Source: Azoarcus sp.
GTDB lineage: Bacteria > Pseudomonadota > Gammaproteobacteria > Burkholderiales > Rhodocyclaceae
Reading direction: 5' to 3'
DNA length: 6,627 nt
Assembly (NCBI GenBank): GCA_031258035.1
Contig: JAIRNL010000213.1
Coordinates: forward strand, 1-6,627
Shown one piece after another: positions 1 to 5,378 of this stretch. The translations under genes and the position numbers were made by a program. Every line of letters starts with the position of its first letter. The first letter of the stretch is position 1. The notes beneath the pieces are model-generated. The model made no database searches. It was not told the DNA's origin and was given only the letters and a program-made list of their open reading frames with translations.

Positions 1-1544
1 GGGTCGATGTCACGGGCGCGTTCGATCAGCGTGCGCGCCTGGCGGGCGAGGGCGCCGCTCCAGCCGCGGTGCTCGATGCGGCGCAACAGGGCAAGCGCGG
101 CATTGAACAGCACGACAGGGTGCCCCGGCATCTGTTGCACGGCGTTCGTCATTGCCTCTACCGCGCCGTCGTAATCTCCGGTACGCGCGCGTTCCGCGCC
201 GGCTTTTATCAGGCTGCGGACTTCTTCCTGGACGTTTTGCTCGATCTTCTTCGAGAGCGGTTCGAGTCCGCGCGCGCGCAGCATTTCGCGCAGGGCCGTA
301 ACTGTCTGTTCATTGGCCGTGGCGCGCAGGATGTTCGTCGCCACTTCGCTGCCCGCGTTGTGCAGATGTTGGTCGAAACAAGCCTTGACCAATTCACGAG
401 CCAGTCCCGGCGAGAGCGCGGCGCCGGCCGTGGTGAGGCCCGCCGCCGCTTCGAGGTCGTTTTTCGCCTGCGCCGTCTCGCCGGCATGGGCGTGAAGCAT
501 CGCGTTGGCGAGCGCCTTGCACAAGGCGGCATTGGGTTGATTGCCGAGGCTGCGTTCGAGATCGCCGATCGTGGCGCGGGCTTCGTCGGTTTTGCCCTGG
601 GCAATTTGTGACTGGACCAGGCGGACATGGATTTCGGGGTCGCGGAAATCGGAATCCGCGCTCTGGCGGACGACCTCGGCCAGCGCCTTTTCGGCGGCGG
701 CGGCGTCGCCCGTCTCCATAGCCAGTTCGCCGAGGCGGCGATGGCGTCCGAGGCGGTAGGGCGATCGCCCGATGGCCGTTTGCAGCACCTCGCAGGCTGC
801 CTCGCCCCGGCCGCTTTCGGCGAGCACGCGGGCGAGCAGATCGTAGGCCGCCATGAAATGGTTGTTCTCGGCGATGAGTTCGGAGAGCAGGGCCTCGGCC
901 CCCGCGTAATCTTTCTTGAACGCGAGGCAGCGCGCGAGTCCCAGCTGCGCCCAGGGAAGGCGCTGGCTGTCGATGACCTGCCGGTAAGTCGTTTCGGCCT
1001 CGTCGAGTTGTCCGGCGGCAATGTGGAAGCCGGCTTCGAGGCGATGGAAATCGAGGATGTATTGCGGGTGTTCGGTTTCCGCTTCCAGGCAATAGTCGAT
1101 GGCGCCGAGCCAGTCGCCGATGGCAGCCAGTTGCCACGCCGGCAGGAAAGCCTCGCGCTTGTCGATGATCCGCGCCAGCCGCGTTTGCAGCATCCCGGCA
1201 GCCAGCGGGGTGAGGATATAGTCGTCGGGCAGGAGTTCGGCGGTTCCGACTACCCGCTTGTAAGTGCGCTCGCCGGTGATCATCACGAACAGGGTGTCGC
1301 TGGCGATGATTTCATGCTGGCGCAGGTCTTCGAGCAGGTGTTGGCCGTCCTGGCCGTCGCCGAGCGCGTAATCGCACAGGATCAGTTCGTAATGTCGCGC
1401 GCGCAGGTGGCGCAAGGCCGTATGCGCGGTGATGGCAAAGTGAATGGCGGCAAATCCGAACGAAGGCAGCAGGCGACGCAACTGGGTGCGCAGTTTCGTT
1501 TCGCTGGCGATGACGAGAACCTGGAATTCTTCAAACCTGGGCAT
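1..1544 (-). CDS. Response-regulator-like receiver domain with TPR repeats (C-terminus cut by window edge)
   Basis: An uninterrupted minus-strand frame reads from ATG at 1544 to the left edge: 514 complete codons, no stop. Residues about 8-125 form a CheY-like receiver fold: the candidate phospho-acceptor D58 (LCDYALGDG), T90 in VMITGE, and DDYILTPL at 107-114. Residues about 135-290 and again about 448-510 are helical TPR-like repeats (for example AAGQLDEAETTYRQVI and RTGDYDGAVEAMTNAV). There is no DNA-binding, GGDEF/EAL or kinase domain in the visible part, so the likely role is signal-dependent protein-protein interaction in the cytoplasm. The acidic pocket is poor: A13-S14-E15 stands where an acidic pair is usual, and T112 replaces the conserved lysine before proline, so phosphorylation may be weak or absent. 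The start is chosen because MPRFEEFQVLVIAS leads directly into the first receiver strand. Only a weak GGA lies about 15 bases upstream, so the start is less certain than the fold. The partner and pathway are unknown. Confidence 0.88.
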   Translation of the reverse strand, partial: MPRFEEFQVLVIASETKLRTQLRRLLPSFGFAAIHFAITAHTALRHLRARHYELILCDYALGDGQDGQHLLEDLRQHEIIASDTLFVMITGERTYKRVVGTAELLPDDYILTPLAAGMLQTRLARIIDKREAFLPAWQLAAIGDWLGAIDYCLEAETEHPQYILDFHRLEAGFHIAAGQLDEAETTYRQVIDSQRLPWAQLGLARCLAFKKDYAGAEALLSELIAENNHFMAAYDLLARVLAESGRGEAACEVLQTAIGRSPYRLGRHRRLGELAMETGDAAAAEKALAEVVRQSADSDFRDPEIHVRLVQSQIAQGKTDEARATIGDLERSLGNQPNAALCKALANAMLHAHAGETAQAKNDLEAAAGLTTAGAALSPGLARELVKACFDQHLHNAGSEVATNILRATANEQTVTALREMLRARGLEPLSKKIEQNVQEEVRSLIKAGAERARTGDYDGAVEAMTNAVQQMPGHPVVLFNAALALLRRIEHRGWSGALARQARTLIERARDID

Positions 1545-1673
1545 GATGAAGATGGCGAATCCGGGGGACTTTCCGCTGGGAAGTATGGCGGCATCGCGGG
1601 GAAATCGTGCCGGGATTTTTTTACGTCCGGTGCAACTTTGCGCCTGGATGCGCGCCTTGCGGGGACTTGCGGC

Positions 1674-1708
1674 GGGGCAGGGGGCGGGACGCTGCCTTGT
1701 CCTGCCCC
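1674..1708 (-). terminator. Weak hairpin between nitroreductase and receiver-TPR gene
   Basis: GGGGCAGG (1674-1681) and CCTGCCCC (1701-1708) can form a perfect 8-bp GC-rich stem with a 19-base loop, starting nine bases after the nitroreductase stop. No U-run follows on the minus-strand transcript, so this is at best a weak or factor-assisted terminator. The rest of the 172-base gap (1545-1716) holds no gene and no convincing promoter. A TTGCAC in it has no good -10 box at the proper distance. Confidence 0.3.
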
Positions 1709-1716
1709 CATCCCGG

Positions 1717-2538
1717 TCATTTCAGCGCGAATCCCCGCGCGCGCAGCGCCTCGGCCAGCCGGTCGCGTCCGGACAGGGCATCGGCATTGGCGACCCGCTT
1801 GGACGAGTGCACGGCCCAGGTGCCGTGCACTTTCATTTTTTGTTCTTCGTAGAAGCGCGCCATGGCGGCATTGTAGGCTTCGATGCCCGGTGCCTGGGCG
1901 TCGAGCGAATAGCGTTCGTGGTGCAGCACCACCGATTGCGGCGGCCTCGGCTTGATGTCGGCGGGGCGCGCCGGGTCGGGTTTGCCCACGCAAAGGCCGA
2001 AGATGGCGACGACCTTGGGCGGCAGTCCGAGCAGTTCGGCGACCTCTTCCGGCTGGTTGCGCAGGGCGCCGATATACACGATGCCAAGCCCGAGCGACTC
2101 CGCCGCCACCGCCGCGTTCTGTGCGGCCAGCGTGGCATCGAGAGCGGCGACGAGGAACATTTCGAGATAATCGAGCCCCGCGCCGGGGCGCTGGGTGAGG
2201 TGGGTCAAATGTGCCAGACGGGCGAGGTCGGCGAGCCATACCAGTTGCAGCGGCGCTTCCGCGACGTGTGCCTGCCCGCCCGCCAGTTCAGCCAGCCGTG
2301 CGCGGCGCGCGGGCTCGCGCACCGCGATCACGCTCCAGGCTTGCAGGTTGGATGAACTCGATGCCGATTGCGCGGCGGCGACGATGGCGGCGAGCTGCGC
2401 ATCGCTTACCGGATCGGGCAGATAGGCGCGCACCGAACGGTGCCCGAGCAGTTGTTCGATGGCCGGCGACCATGCTTCCGGCGCCGGCTGCGAGGCATCG
2501 CCATAGCGTGCGGCGATGAGTTGTTGGGGAATGCTCAT
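1717..2538 (-). CDS. NfsA/NfrA-type FMN-dependent NAD(P)H nitroreductase
   Basis: A 273-residue soluble oxidoreductase of the nitroreductase superfamily, most like E. coli NfsA as I recall that sequence. Such enzymes use FMN and NADPH to reduce nitroaromatics, quinones or chromate by two-electron steps. Visible family signatures in order are GHRSVRAY (32-39, FMN phosphate contact), SASSSSNLQAWS (58-69), AGGQAHVAEAP (86-96), AAESLGLGIVYIGALRN (145-161), IFGLCVGKP (179-187) and IKPRPPQSVVLHHE (195-208). The start at 2538 is supported by AGGAG (2548-2544) five bases upstream. An earlier in-frame ATG at 2604 lies inside a palindrome and has no such site. The protein is about 30 residues longer than E. 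coli NfsA, mostly at the N-terminus (MSIPQQLIAARYGD onward), a segment I do not recognise. Its own promoter-like sequence and the gap to the toxin gene suggest independent transcription. The physiological substrate cannot be told from sequence. Confidence 0.9.
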   Translation of the reverse strand: MSIPQQLIAARYGDASQPAPEAWSPAIEQLLGHRSVRAYLPDPVSDAQLAAIVAAAQSASSSSNLQAWSVIAVREPARRARLAELAGGQAHVAEAPLQLVWLADLARLAHLTHLTQRPGAGLDYLEMFLVAALDATLAAQNAAVAAESLGLGIVYIGALRNQPEEVAELLGLPPKVVAIFGLCVGKPDPARPADIKPRPPQSVVLHHERYSLDAQAPGIEAYNAAMARFYEEQKMKVHGTWAVHSSKRVANADALSGRDRLAEALRARGFALK

Positions 2539-2582
2539 GAGATCTCCTGTGAGTTGGGATGCGCCATGGGGCGCGAGGGGCG

Positions 2583-2588
2583 AGTATA
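2583..2588 (-). promoter_or_regulatory. Candidate -10 box of the nitroreductase gene
   Basis: On the minus strand TATACT (2588-2583) matches the sigma70 -10 consensus at five of six bases and lies 44 bases before the ATG at 2538. No -35 box like TTGACA lies 16-18 bases upstream. That place is taken by the GC-rich palindrome at 2596-2611. If this is the promoter it probably needs an activator or is otherwise modulated. Confidence 0.4.
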
Positions 2589-2595
2589 AACAGCG

Positions 2596-2611
2596 CGCCG
2601 GCATGCCGGCG
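2596..2611. repeat. Perfect 16-bp palindrome upstream of the nitroreductase
   Basis: CGCCGGCATGCCGGCG is self-complementary over all 16 bases with no spacer. It ends eight bases upstream of the candidate -10 box and covers the -35 region of the nitroreductase promoter, so it is well placed as an operator for a dimeric regulator. It could alternatively act as a GC-rich element at the end of the toxin transcript, although no U-run follows it. Confidence 0.5.
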
Positions 2612-2638
2612 AATGCTTTCCGAAGCGCCCGGTGTTCT

Positions 2639-2660
2639 CGCCCGGTATTCTTCCCGGGCG
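2639..2660 (-). terminator. Hairpin just after the toxin gene
   Basis: CGCCCGG (2639-2645) and CCGGGCG (2654-2660) form a 7-bp stem with an 8-base loop, beginning six bases after the toxin stop. A second copy of the left arm, GCGCCCGG (2625-2632), could instead pair with 2654-2661 in an 8-bp stem. No U-run follows on the minus strand, so it would be a poor intrinsic terminator; it may mark the end of the toxin-antitoxin transcript. Confidence 0.3.
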
Positions 2661-2666
2661 CGCGGT

Positions 2667-3092
2667 TCAGGCCTCGGGTAACAGCAGATTGGTGAAAGTC
2701 TGGGTACCCTTCCAGCGGTATCCGGCAAAGTCGCGCATATCGGTAGAGAGAATGCGGCGCTCTTCCAGTTGCTCAGCCAGGATCACCAGCGAGGCATCAG
2801 CCAGATCCATCGGCAGTTCACGGTAGCGGCGCATCAGGTGCGCCGCGCGCGCCAGCGCGTCGTCCGGTGGCTCCGGGATGCTCACCGCCTCTTGCGCGAC
2901 GGCGTCCATGAAAGCGAGCGCCTGATGCACGCCGACGCGCGCCACCAGCAGATGCGTCACCTCGGTCAGTACCGGCCAGGTGCTGGCGAAGCCTTCGCCA
3001 GCCCAACGTTCGGCGGCGGCGAGCGCGGCGCGGTGGTGGCGGTCGCGCCGATTGCCCAGCGCGATCCAGAAGCCGCTATCGGTAAGGAGCAT
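2667..3092 (-). CDS. vapC: PIN-domain toxin, VapC family
   Basis: A 141-residue PIN-domain protein, the usual length for VapC toxins. These are Mg2+-dependent endoribonucleases that cut tRNA or rRNA and halt translation when free of antitoxin. The expected acidic residues are present: D5 in LLTDSGFWIAL, E44 in VLTEVTHLL, D96 and D99 in MDLADASLVILAE, and D118 in LSTDMRDF, so the active site looks intact. The start at 3092 has AGGA (3101-3098) five bases upstream and places D5 at the end of the first strand, as in the family. The frame overlaps the end of the antitoxin gene by 17 bases (3076-3092), so the pair is probably co-transcribed and translationally coupled, antitoxin first. The symbol is at family level; the RNA target cannot be predicted. 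No membrane segment or signal peptide is seen. Confidence 0.9.
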   Translation of the reverse strand: MLLTDSGFWIALGNRRDRHHRAALAAAERWAGEGFASTWPVLTEVTHLLVARVGVHQALAFMDAVAQEAVSIPEPPDDALARAAHLMRRYRELPMDLADASLVILAEQLEERRILSTDMRDFAGYRWKGTQTFTNLLLPEA

Positions 3093-3384
3093 GCGGTTCC
3101 TGCACCGAAAGGGGAATCTTGTTTTCCAGCGCCTCGGTCAGATAGTTCTTGTAATGCGCCGACAAATCCTCCGGCCCCTCGCCCGCGCCGATGTAACCAG
3201 CCAGCAAAGCCAGCGGATCGCGTCGCGGACGCATATGGGACGCATGGTATTCGCGCAAGGCATCGCGCAGCAGATCGGAAACCGAGAGGCCGCTACGCTC
3301 CAGCAGTTCCTGAAACTGCGCGGCATCCGCGCCGGAAAGACGGGCGTTGATGCGGACGTCGGAAAAGGATGGCGCGGAAGGCAT
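3076..3384 (-). CDS. Ribbon-helix-helix antitoxin (partner of the PIN toxin)
   Basis: A small protein of 102 residues from ATG 3384, with a CopG/Arc-like ribbon-helix-helix at the N-terminus: strand FSDVRINARLSG (about 7-18), a helix around AAQFQELLERSG, then SVSDLLRDALREYHA. Such proteins bind operator DNA as dimers and use the C-terminal half to block the toxin. Here that half is the charged stretch ending EDLSAHYKNYLTEALENKIP. I chose 3384 because TGGAG (3397-3393) lies eight bases upstream. An earlier in-frame ATG at 3411 would give 111 residues but lacks a ribosome site and lies inside the operator palindrome. The gene overlaps the toxin by 17 bases. It is probably autorepressed through the inverted repeat at 3407-3430. 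The role rests on the fold and the partnership with the toxin; the exact antitoxin class is not certain. Confidence 0.85.
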   Translation of the reverse strand: MPSAPSFSDVRINARLSGADAAQFQELLERSGLSVSDLLRDALREYHASHMRPRRDPLALLAGYIGAGEGPEDLSAHYKNYLTEALENKIPLSVQEPHAPYR

Positions 3385-3392
3385 GGCAGAAG

Positions 3393-3397
3393 CTCCA
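3393..3397 (-). promoter_or_regulatory. Ribosome binding site deciding the antitoxin start
   Basis: TGGAG on the minus strand, eight bases before ATG 3384, is the only good Shine-Dalgarno match near the N-terminus. It favours the 102-residue form over the ATG at 3411. Confidence 0.55.
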
Positions 3398-3406
3398 GGG
3401 CGAGAA

Positions 3407-3430
3407 GTCATAACGGTATGACTCTATGAC
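3407..3430. promoter_or_regulatory. Candidate toxin-antitoxin operator
   Basis: GTCATA (3407-3412) and TATGAC (3417-3422) are perfect inverted arms around ACGG, and a third half-site TATGAC follows at 3425-3430, eight bases from the second. Repeated half-sites of this kind suit a ribbon-helix-helix dimer binding cooperatively. The array sits between the likely antitoxin start and its -35 box and covers the presumed -10, so binding would block transcription. This is inference from position and symmetry. Confidence 0.55.
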
Positions 3431-3441
3431 ATGATAGTCAA
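3413..3441 (-). promoter_or_regulatory. Candidate promoter of the antitoxin-toxin operon
   Basis: On the minus strand TTGACT (3441-3436) is a five-of-six match to the -35 consensus. Seventeen bases on is TACCGT (3418-3413), a poor -10 box that keeps the leading TA and the final T. The element overlaps the inverted-repeat operator. The weak -10 makes this tentative. Confidence 0.45.
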
Positions 3442-3494
3442 CCCATAATTTCTTCACTTCTTGGCCTATCCCCTGCACGCGCGAAAAACGTAAA

Positions 3495-3523
3495 TTGCCC
3501 CTGGCTCCGTGGCGAACTAGAAT
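3495..3523 (+). promoter_or_regulatory. Sigma70-type promoter of the alaA-GNAT-hom operon
   Basis: TTGCCC (3495-3500), a 17-base spacer and TAGAAT (3518-3523, five of six consensus) form a good housekeeping promoter. Transcription would start near 3530, giving a leader of about 54 bases before the ATG at 3584. No comparable promoter is obvious before the GNAT gene or hom, so it likely serves all three. Confidence 0.7.
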
Positions 3524-3534
3524 GACCGCTTTTT

Positions 3535-3554
3535 CGCCGCTCGCATTCGCGGCG
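3535..3554 (+). other. Small hairpin in the alaA leader
   Basis: CGCCGC (3535-3540) and GCGGCG (3549-3554) form a 6-bp GC stem with an 8-base loop, just after the predicted transcription start. It ends about 18 bases before the ribosome binding site. It may stabilise the 5' end; there is no U-run, so it is not a terminator. Confidence 0.3.
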
Positions 3555-3572
3555 CGGCGGGCACGATGCAAA

Positions 3573-3577
3573 GGGAG
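3573..3577 (+). promoter_or_regulatory. Ribosome binding site deciding the alaA start
   Basis: GGGAG, six bases before ATG 3584, is a strong Shine-Dalgarno match. An ATG at 3566 in the same frame lies upstream of it and has no such site, so 3584 is the better start. Confidence 0.7.
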
Positions 3578-3583
3578 CGGATC

Positions 3584-4921
3584 ATGAAAGTGGCGACGAA
3601 AGCGAATCTGGATACGGCGACGGCAAATCCGACCGCGACGGGATTGGCTGAACTGATCGCCGCCGCTGTCGTTTCCCCCGAGACCGACCCGGCCCGCCGC
3701 CCGATCCTCAAGTCGGCCAAGCTCGCCGATGTCTGCTACGACATTCGCGGCCCGGTGCTCACCCGCGCCCGCCAGATAGAAGAGGAAGGGCACAAGATCA
3801 TCAAGCTCAACATCGGCAATCTGGCTTCCTTCGGGTTTGAAGTGCCCGAGGAAATCCAGATGGACATGATCCGCAACCTGCCGCATTCCTCTGGCTATTC
3901 AGATTCCAAAGGTATCTTTTCCGCCCGCAAGGCGGTGATGCACTACACGCAGCAAAAAGGGATCAGGGGGGTCGATGTCGAGGATATCTATATCGGCAAC
4001 GGCGTCTCCGAACTCATCCTCATGGCGATGAATGCGTTGCTCGATACCGGGGACGAAGTCCTGGTGCCCGCGCCCGATTACCCGCTGTGGACGGCGGCGA
4101 TATCGCTCTCGGGCGGCCGCCCCGTGCATTACCTGTGCGACGAGGGTGCTGGCTGGCTGCCCGATCTCGCCGACATGCGAGCCAGGATCACCCCCAATAC
4201 GCGCGCCATCGTCATCATCAATCCCAACAATCCGACCGGCGCGATTTACCCGGACGAATTGCTCAAGGAAATCGTCGCCATCGCGCGCGAACACGACCTC
4301 ATCCTTTACGCCGACGAGGTCTACGACAAAGTGCTCTACGAAGGGGCGACGCATACCTCGCTCGCGGTATTTTCCGAAGACGTGCCGACCATCATCCTCA
4401 ACGGCCTGTCGAAAAACTACCGCGCCTGCGGCTACCGCGCCGGCTGGCTCGTGGTGTGTGGCGACAAGCGCCATGCGCGCGATTACATCGAGGGGCTGGA
4501 CATGCTGGCTTCCATGCGCCTGTGCGCCAATGTGCCCGGCCAATATGCGATCCAGACCGCGCTCGGCGGTTACCAGAGCATCGACGATCTGGTGCGCGAG
4601 GGCGGTCGGCTGCGGCGGCAGCGCGATCTGGCCTGGGAACTGATGACCGCGATCCCGGGCGTGAGCTGCGTCAAACCGCAGGCCGCCCTCTACATGTTTC
4701 CGAAGCTCGATCCCCGGATGTATCCGATCGACGACGACCAGGCATTCATCACCGAATTACTGGAAGCCGAAAAAGTGCTGCTGGTGCAGGGCACGGGCTT
4801 CAACTGGTTGCACCCCGACCATTTCCGGCTGGTCTTCCTGCCATATGAAGAAGACCTGCGCGAAGCCGTCGGGCGCATCGCGCGCTTTCTCGAAACCTAC
4901 CGCAAGCGGCACGGGCGCTGA
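3584..4921 (+). CDS. alaA: Alanine-synthesising aminotransferase AlaA (glutamate-pyruvate aminotransferase)
   Basis: A 445-residue fold-type I PLP aminotransferase that closely matches E. coli AlaA (YfbQ) as I recall it, which makes alanine from pyruvate and glutamate in the cytoplasm. Shared blocks include VCYDIRGPVL (50-59), KLNIGNLASFGFE, VEDIYIGNGVSELI, PAPDYPLWTAA, IINPNNPTGAIY (N213-P214 onward), YADEVYDKVLYE (D244, Y247), NGLSKNYRACGYRAGW with PLP lysine K277, MLASMRLCANVPGQ and KVLLVQGTGFNW. The catalytic set is complete. The protein has about 37 extra residues before the conserved core (MKVATKANLDTATANPTATG onward), rich in Thr and Ala and without clear homology; the ribosome site at 3573-3577 supports that they are translated. 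It is the first gene of the operon, four bases before the GNAT gene, and supplies alanine beside the threonine/methionine branch enzyme Hom. A related substrate such as aspartate or valine is possible but less likely. Confidence 0.93.
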   Translation: MKVATKANLDTATANPTATGLAELIAAAVVSPETDPARRPILKSAKLADVCYDIRGPVLTRARQIEEEGHKIIKLNIGNLASFGFEVPEEIQMDMIRNLPHSSGYSDSKGIFSARKAVMHYTQQKGIRGVDVEDIYIGNGVSELILMAMNALLDTGDEVLVPAPDYPLWTAAISLSGGRPVHYLCDEGAGWLPDLADMRARITPNTRAIVIINPNNPTGAIYPDELLKEIVAIAREHDLILYADEVYDKVLYEGATHTSLAVFSEDVPTIILNGLSKNYRACGYRAGWLVVCGDKRHARDYIEGLDMLASMRLCANVPGQYAIQTALGGYQSIDDLVREGGRLRRQRDLAWELMTAIPGVSCVKPQAALYMFPKLDPRMYPIDDDQAFITELLEAEKVLLVQGTGFNWLHPDHFRLVFLPYEEDLREAVGRIARFLETYRKRHGR

Positions 4922-4925
4922 CCAA

Positions 4926-5378
4926 GTGAGTCCATCCATCGTCACCCTGGCCGATGTGGGCGAAAAAGCGGCAGCGCGCTGGCTGCCCCGGGCCGAGGCA
5001 GTGCATCGCCAGCTGCGCGACCGGCTGCCGCCCGGATTCGACGCCTACCGCGCGACGCTGGCGCGCGTCCTCGCGGGCGGCGCGCGCCTGAGCCTCGCGG
5101 TAGAAGGCGAGACGGTCGAAGGGCTGGCGATCTGGCGCGTCGTCGACAACACATACGAACAACGGCGGCTCTACATAGACGACCTCGTCACGGACGCCGC
5201 CTGTCGCTCGCGGGGCATCGGCCATGCCCTGCTGACGTGGCTGGAGCACCAAGCCAGGGCGCTTTCCTGCACAGTGCTGGCGCTGGATTCCGGCGTGCAA
5301 CGCAGCGGAGCGCATCGTTTTTATTTCCGGGAAGGCTTTCTCATCCCCTCATTCAGCTTCAGGAAAACACTCGCATGA
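4926..5378 (+). CDS. GNAT-family N-acetyltransferase
   Basis: A 150-residue single-domain GNAT protein from GTG 4926. The acetyl-CoA pyrophosphate loop R94-S-R-G97-I-G99-H-A follows the strand LYIDDLVTDAACRSR, and the C-terminal part (VLALDSGVQRSGAHRFYFREGF) is typical of the fold, where acetyl-CoA donates to an amine. The acceptor cannot be told from sequence. The start is placed at GTG because it lies four bases after the alaA stop and gives a normal family length. An ATG at 4845 in the same frame would add 27 residues that overlap alaA and look unlike GNAT. The ribosome site is weak, so translation probably depends on coupling to alaA. Its stop overlaps the hom start by four bases (ATGA), placing it firmly in the operon. 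A link to amino-acid metabolism is inferred from position only. Confidence 0.85.
   Translation: MSPSIVTLADVGEKAAARWLPRAEAVHRQLRDRLPPGFDAYRATLARVLAGGARLSLAVEGETVEGLAIWRVVDNTYEQRRLYIDDLVTDAACRSRGIGHALLTWLEHQARALSCTVLALDSGVQRSGAHRFYFREGFLIPSFSFRKTLA

Noticed and set aside
1616..1622. Run of seven T as a possible plus-strand terminator
   Set aside because: No plus-strand gene lies upstream and no stable GC stem directly precedes it. On the minus strand, which is transcribed here, it is an A-run.
627..1955. Long plus-strand open frame (442 codons) opposite the receiver-TPR gene
   Set aside because: It runs antisense to an uninterrupted frame with clear receiver and TPR motifs and into the nitroreductase end. 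Its product resembles no family and such frames are common in GC-rich DNA.
1382..2239. Minus-strand open frame in another register across the nitroreductase and receiver gene ends
   Set aside because: Arg/Pro-rich product without motifs, overlapping two recognisable genes.
3384..3411. Antitoxin start at ATG 3411
   Set aside because: No Shine-Dalgarno sequence, and it lies in the inverted-repeat operator and probably upstream of the transcription start. ATG 3384 has a good ribosome site.
3530..3640. Threonine attenuator made of the alaA leader and Thr-rich codons
   Set aside because: No separate leader peptide with its own stop and no hairpin followed by U residues; only a 6-bp stem is present.
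3899..4543. Minus-strand open frame inside alaA
   Set aside because: Antisense shadow of conserved aminotransferase codons; no ribosome site or family resemblance.
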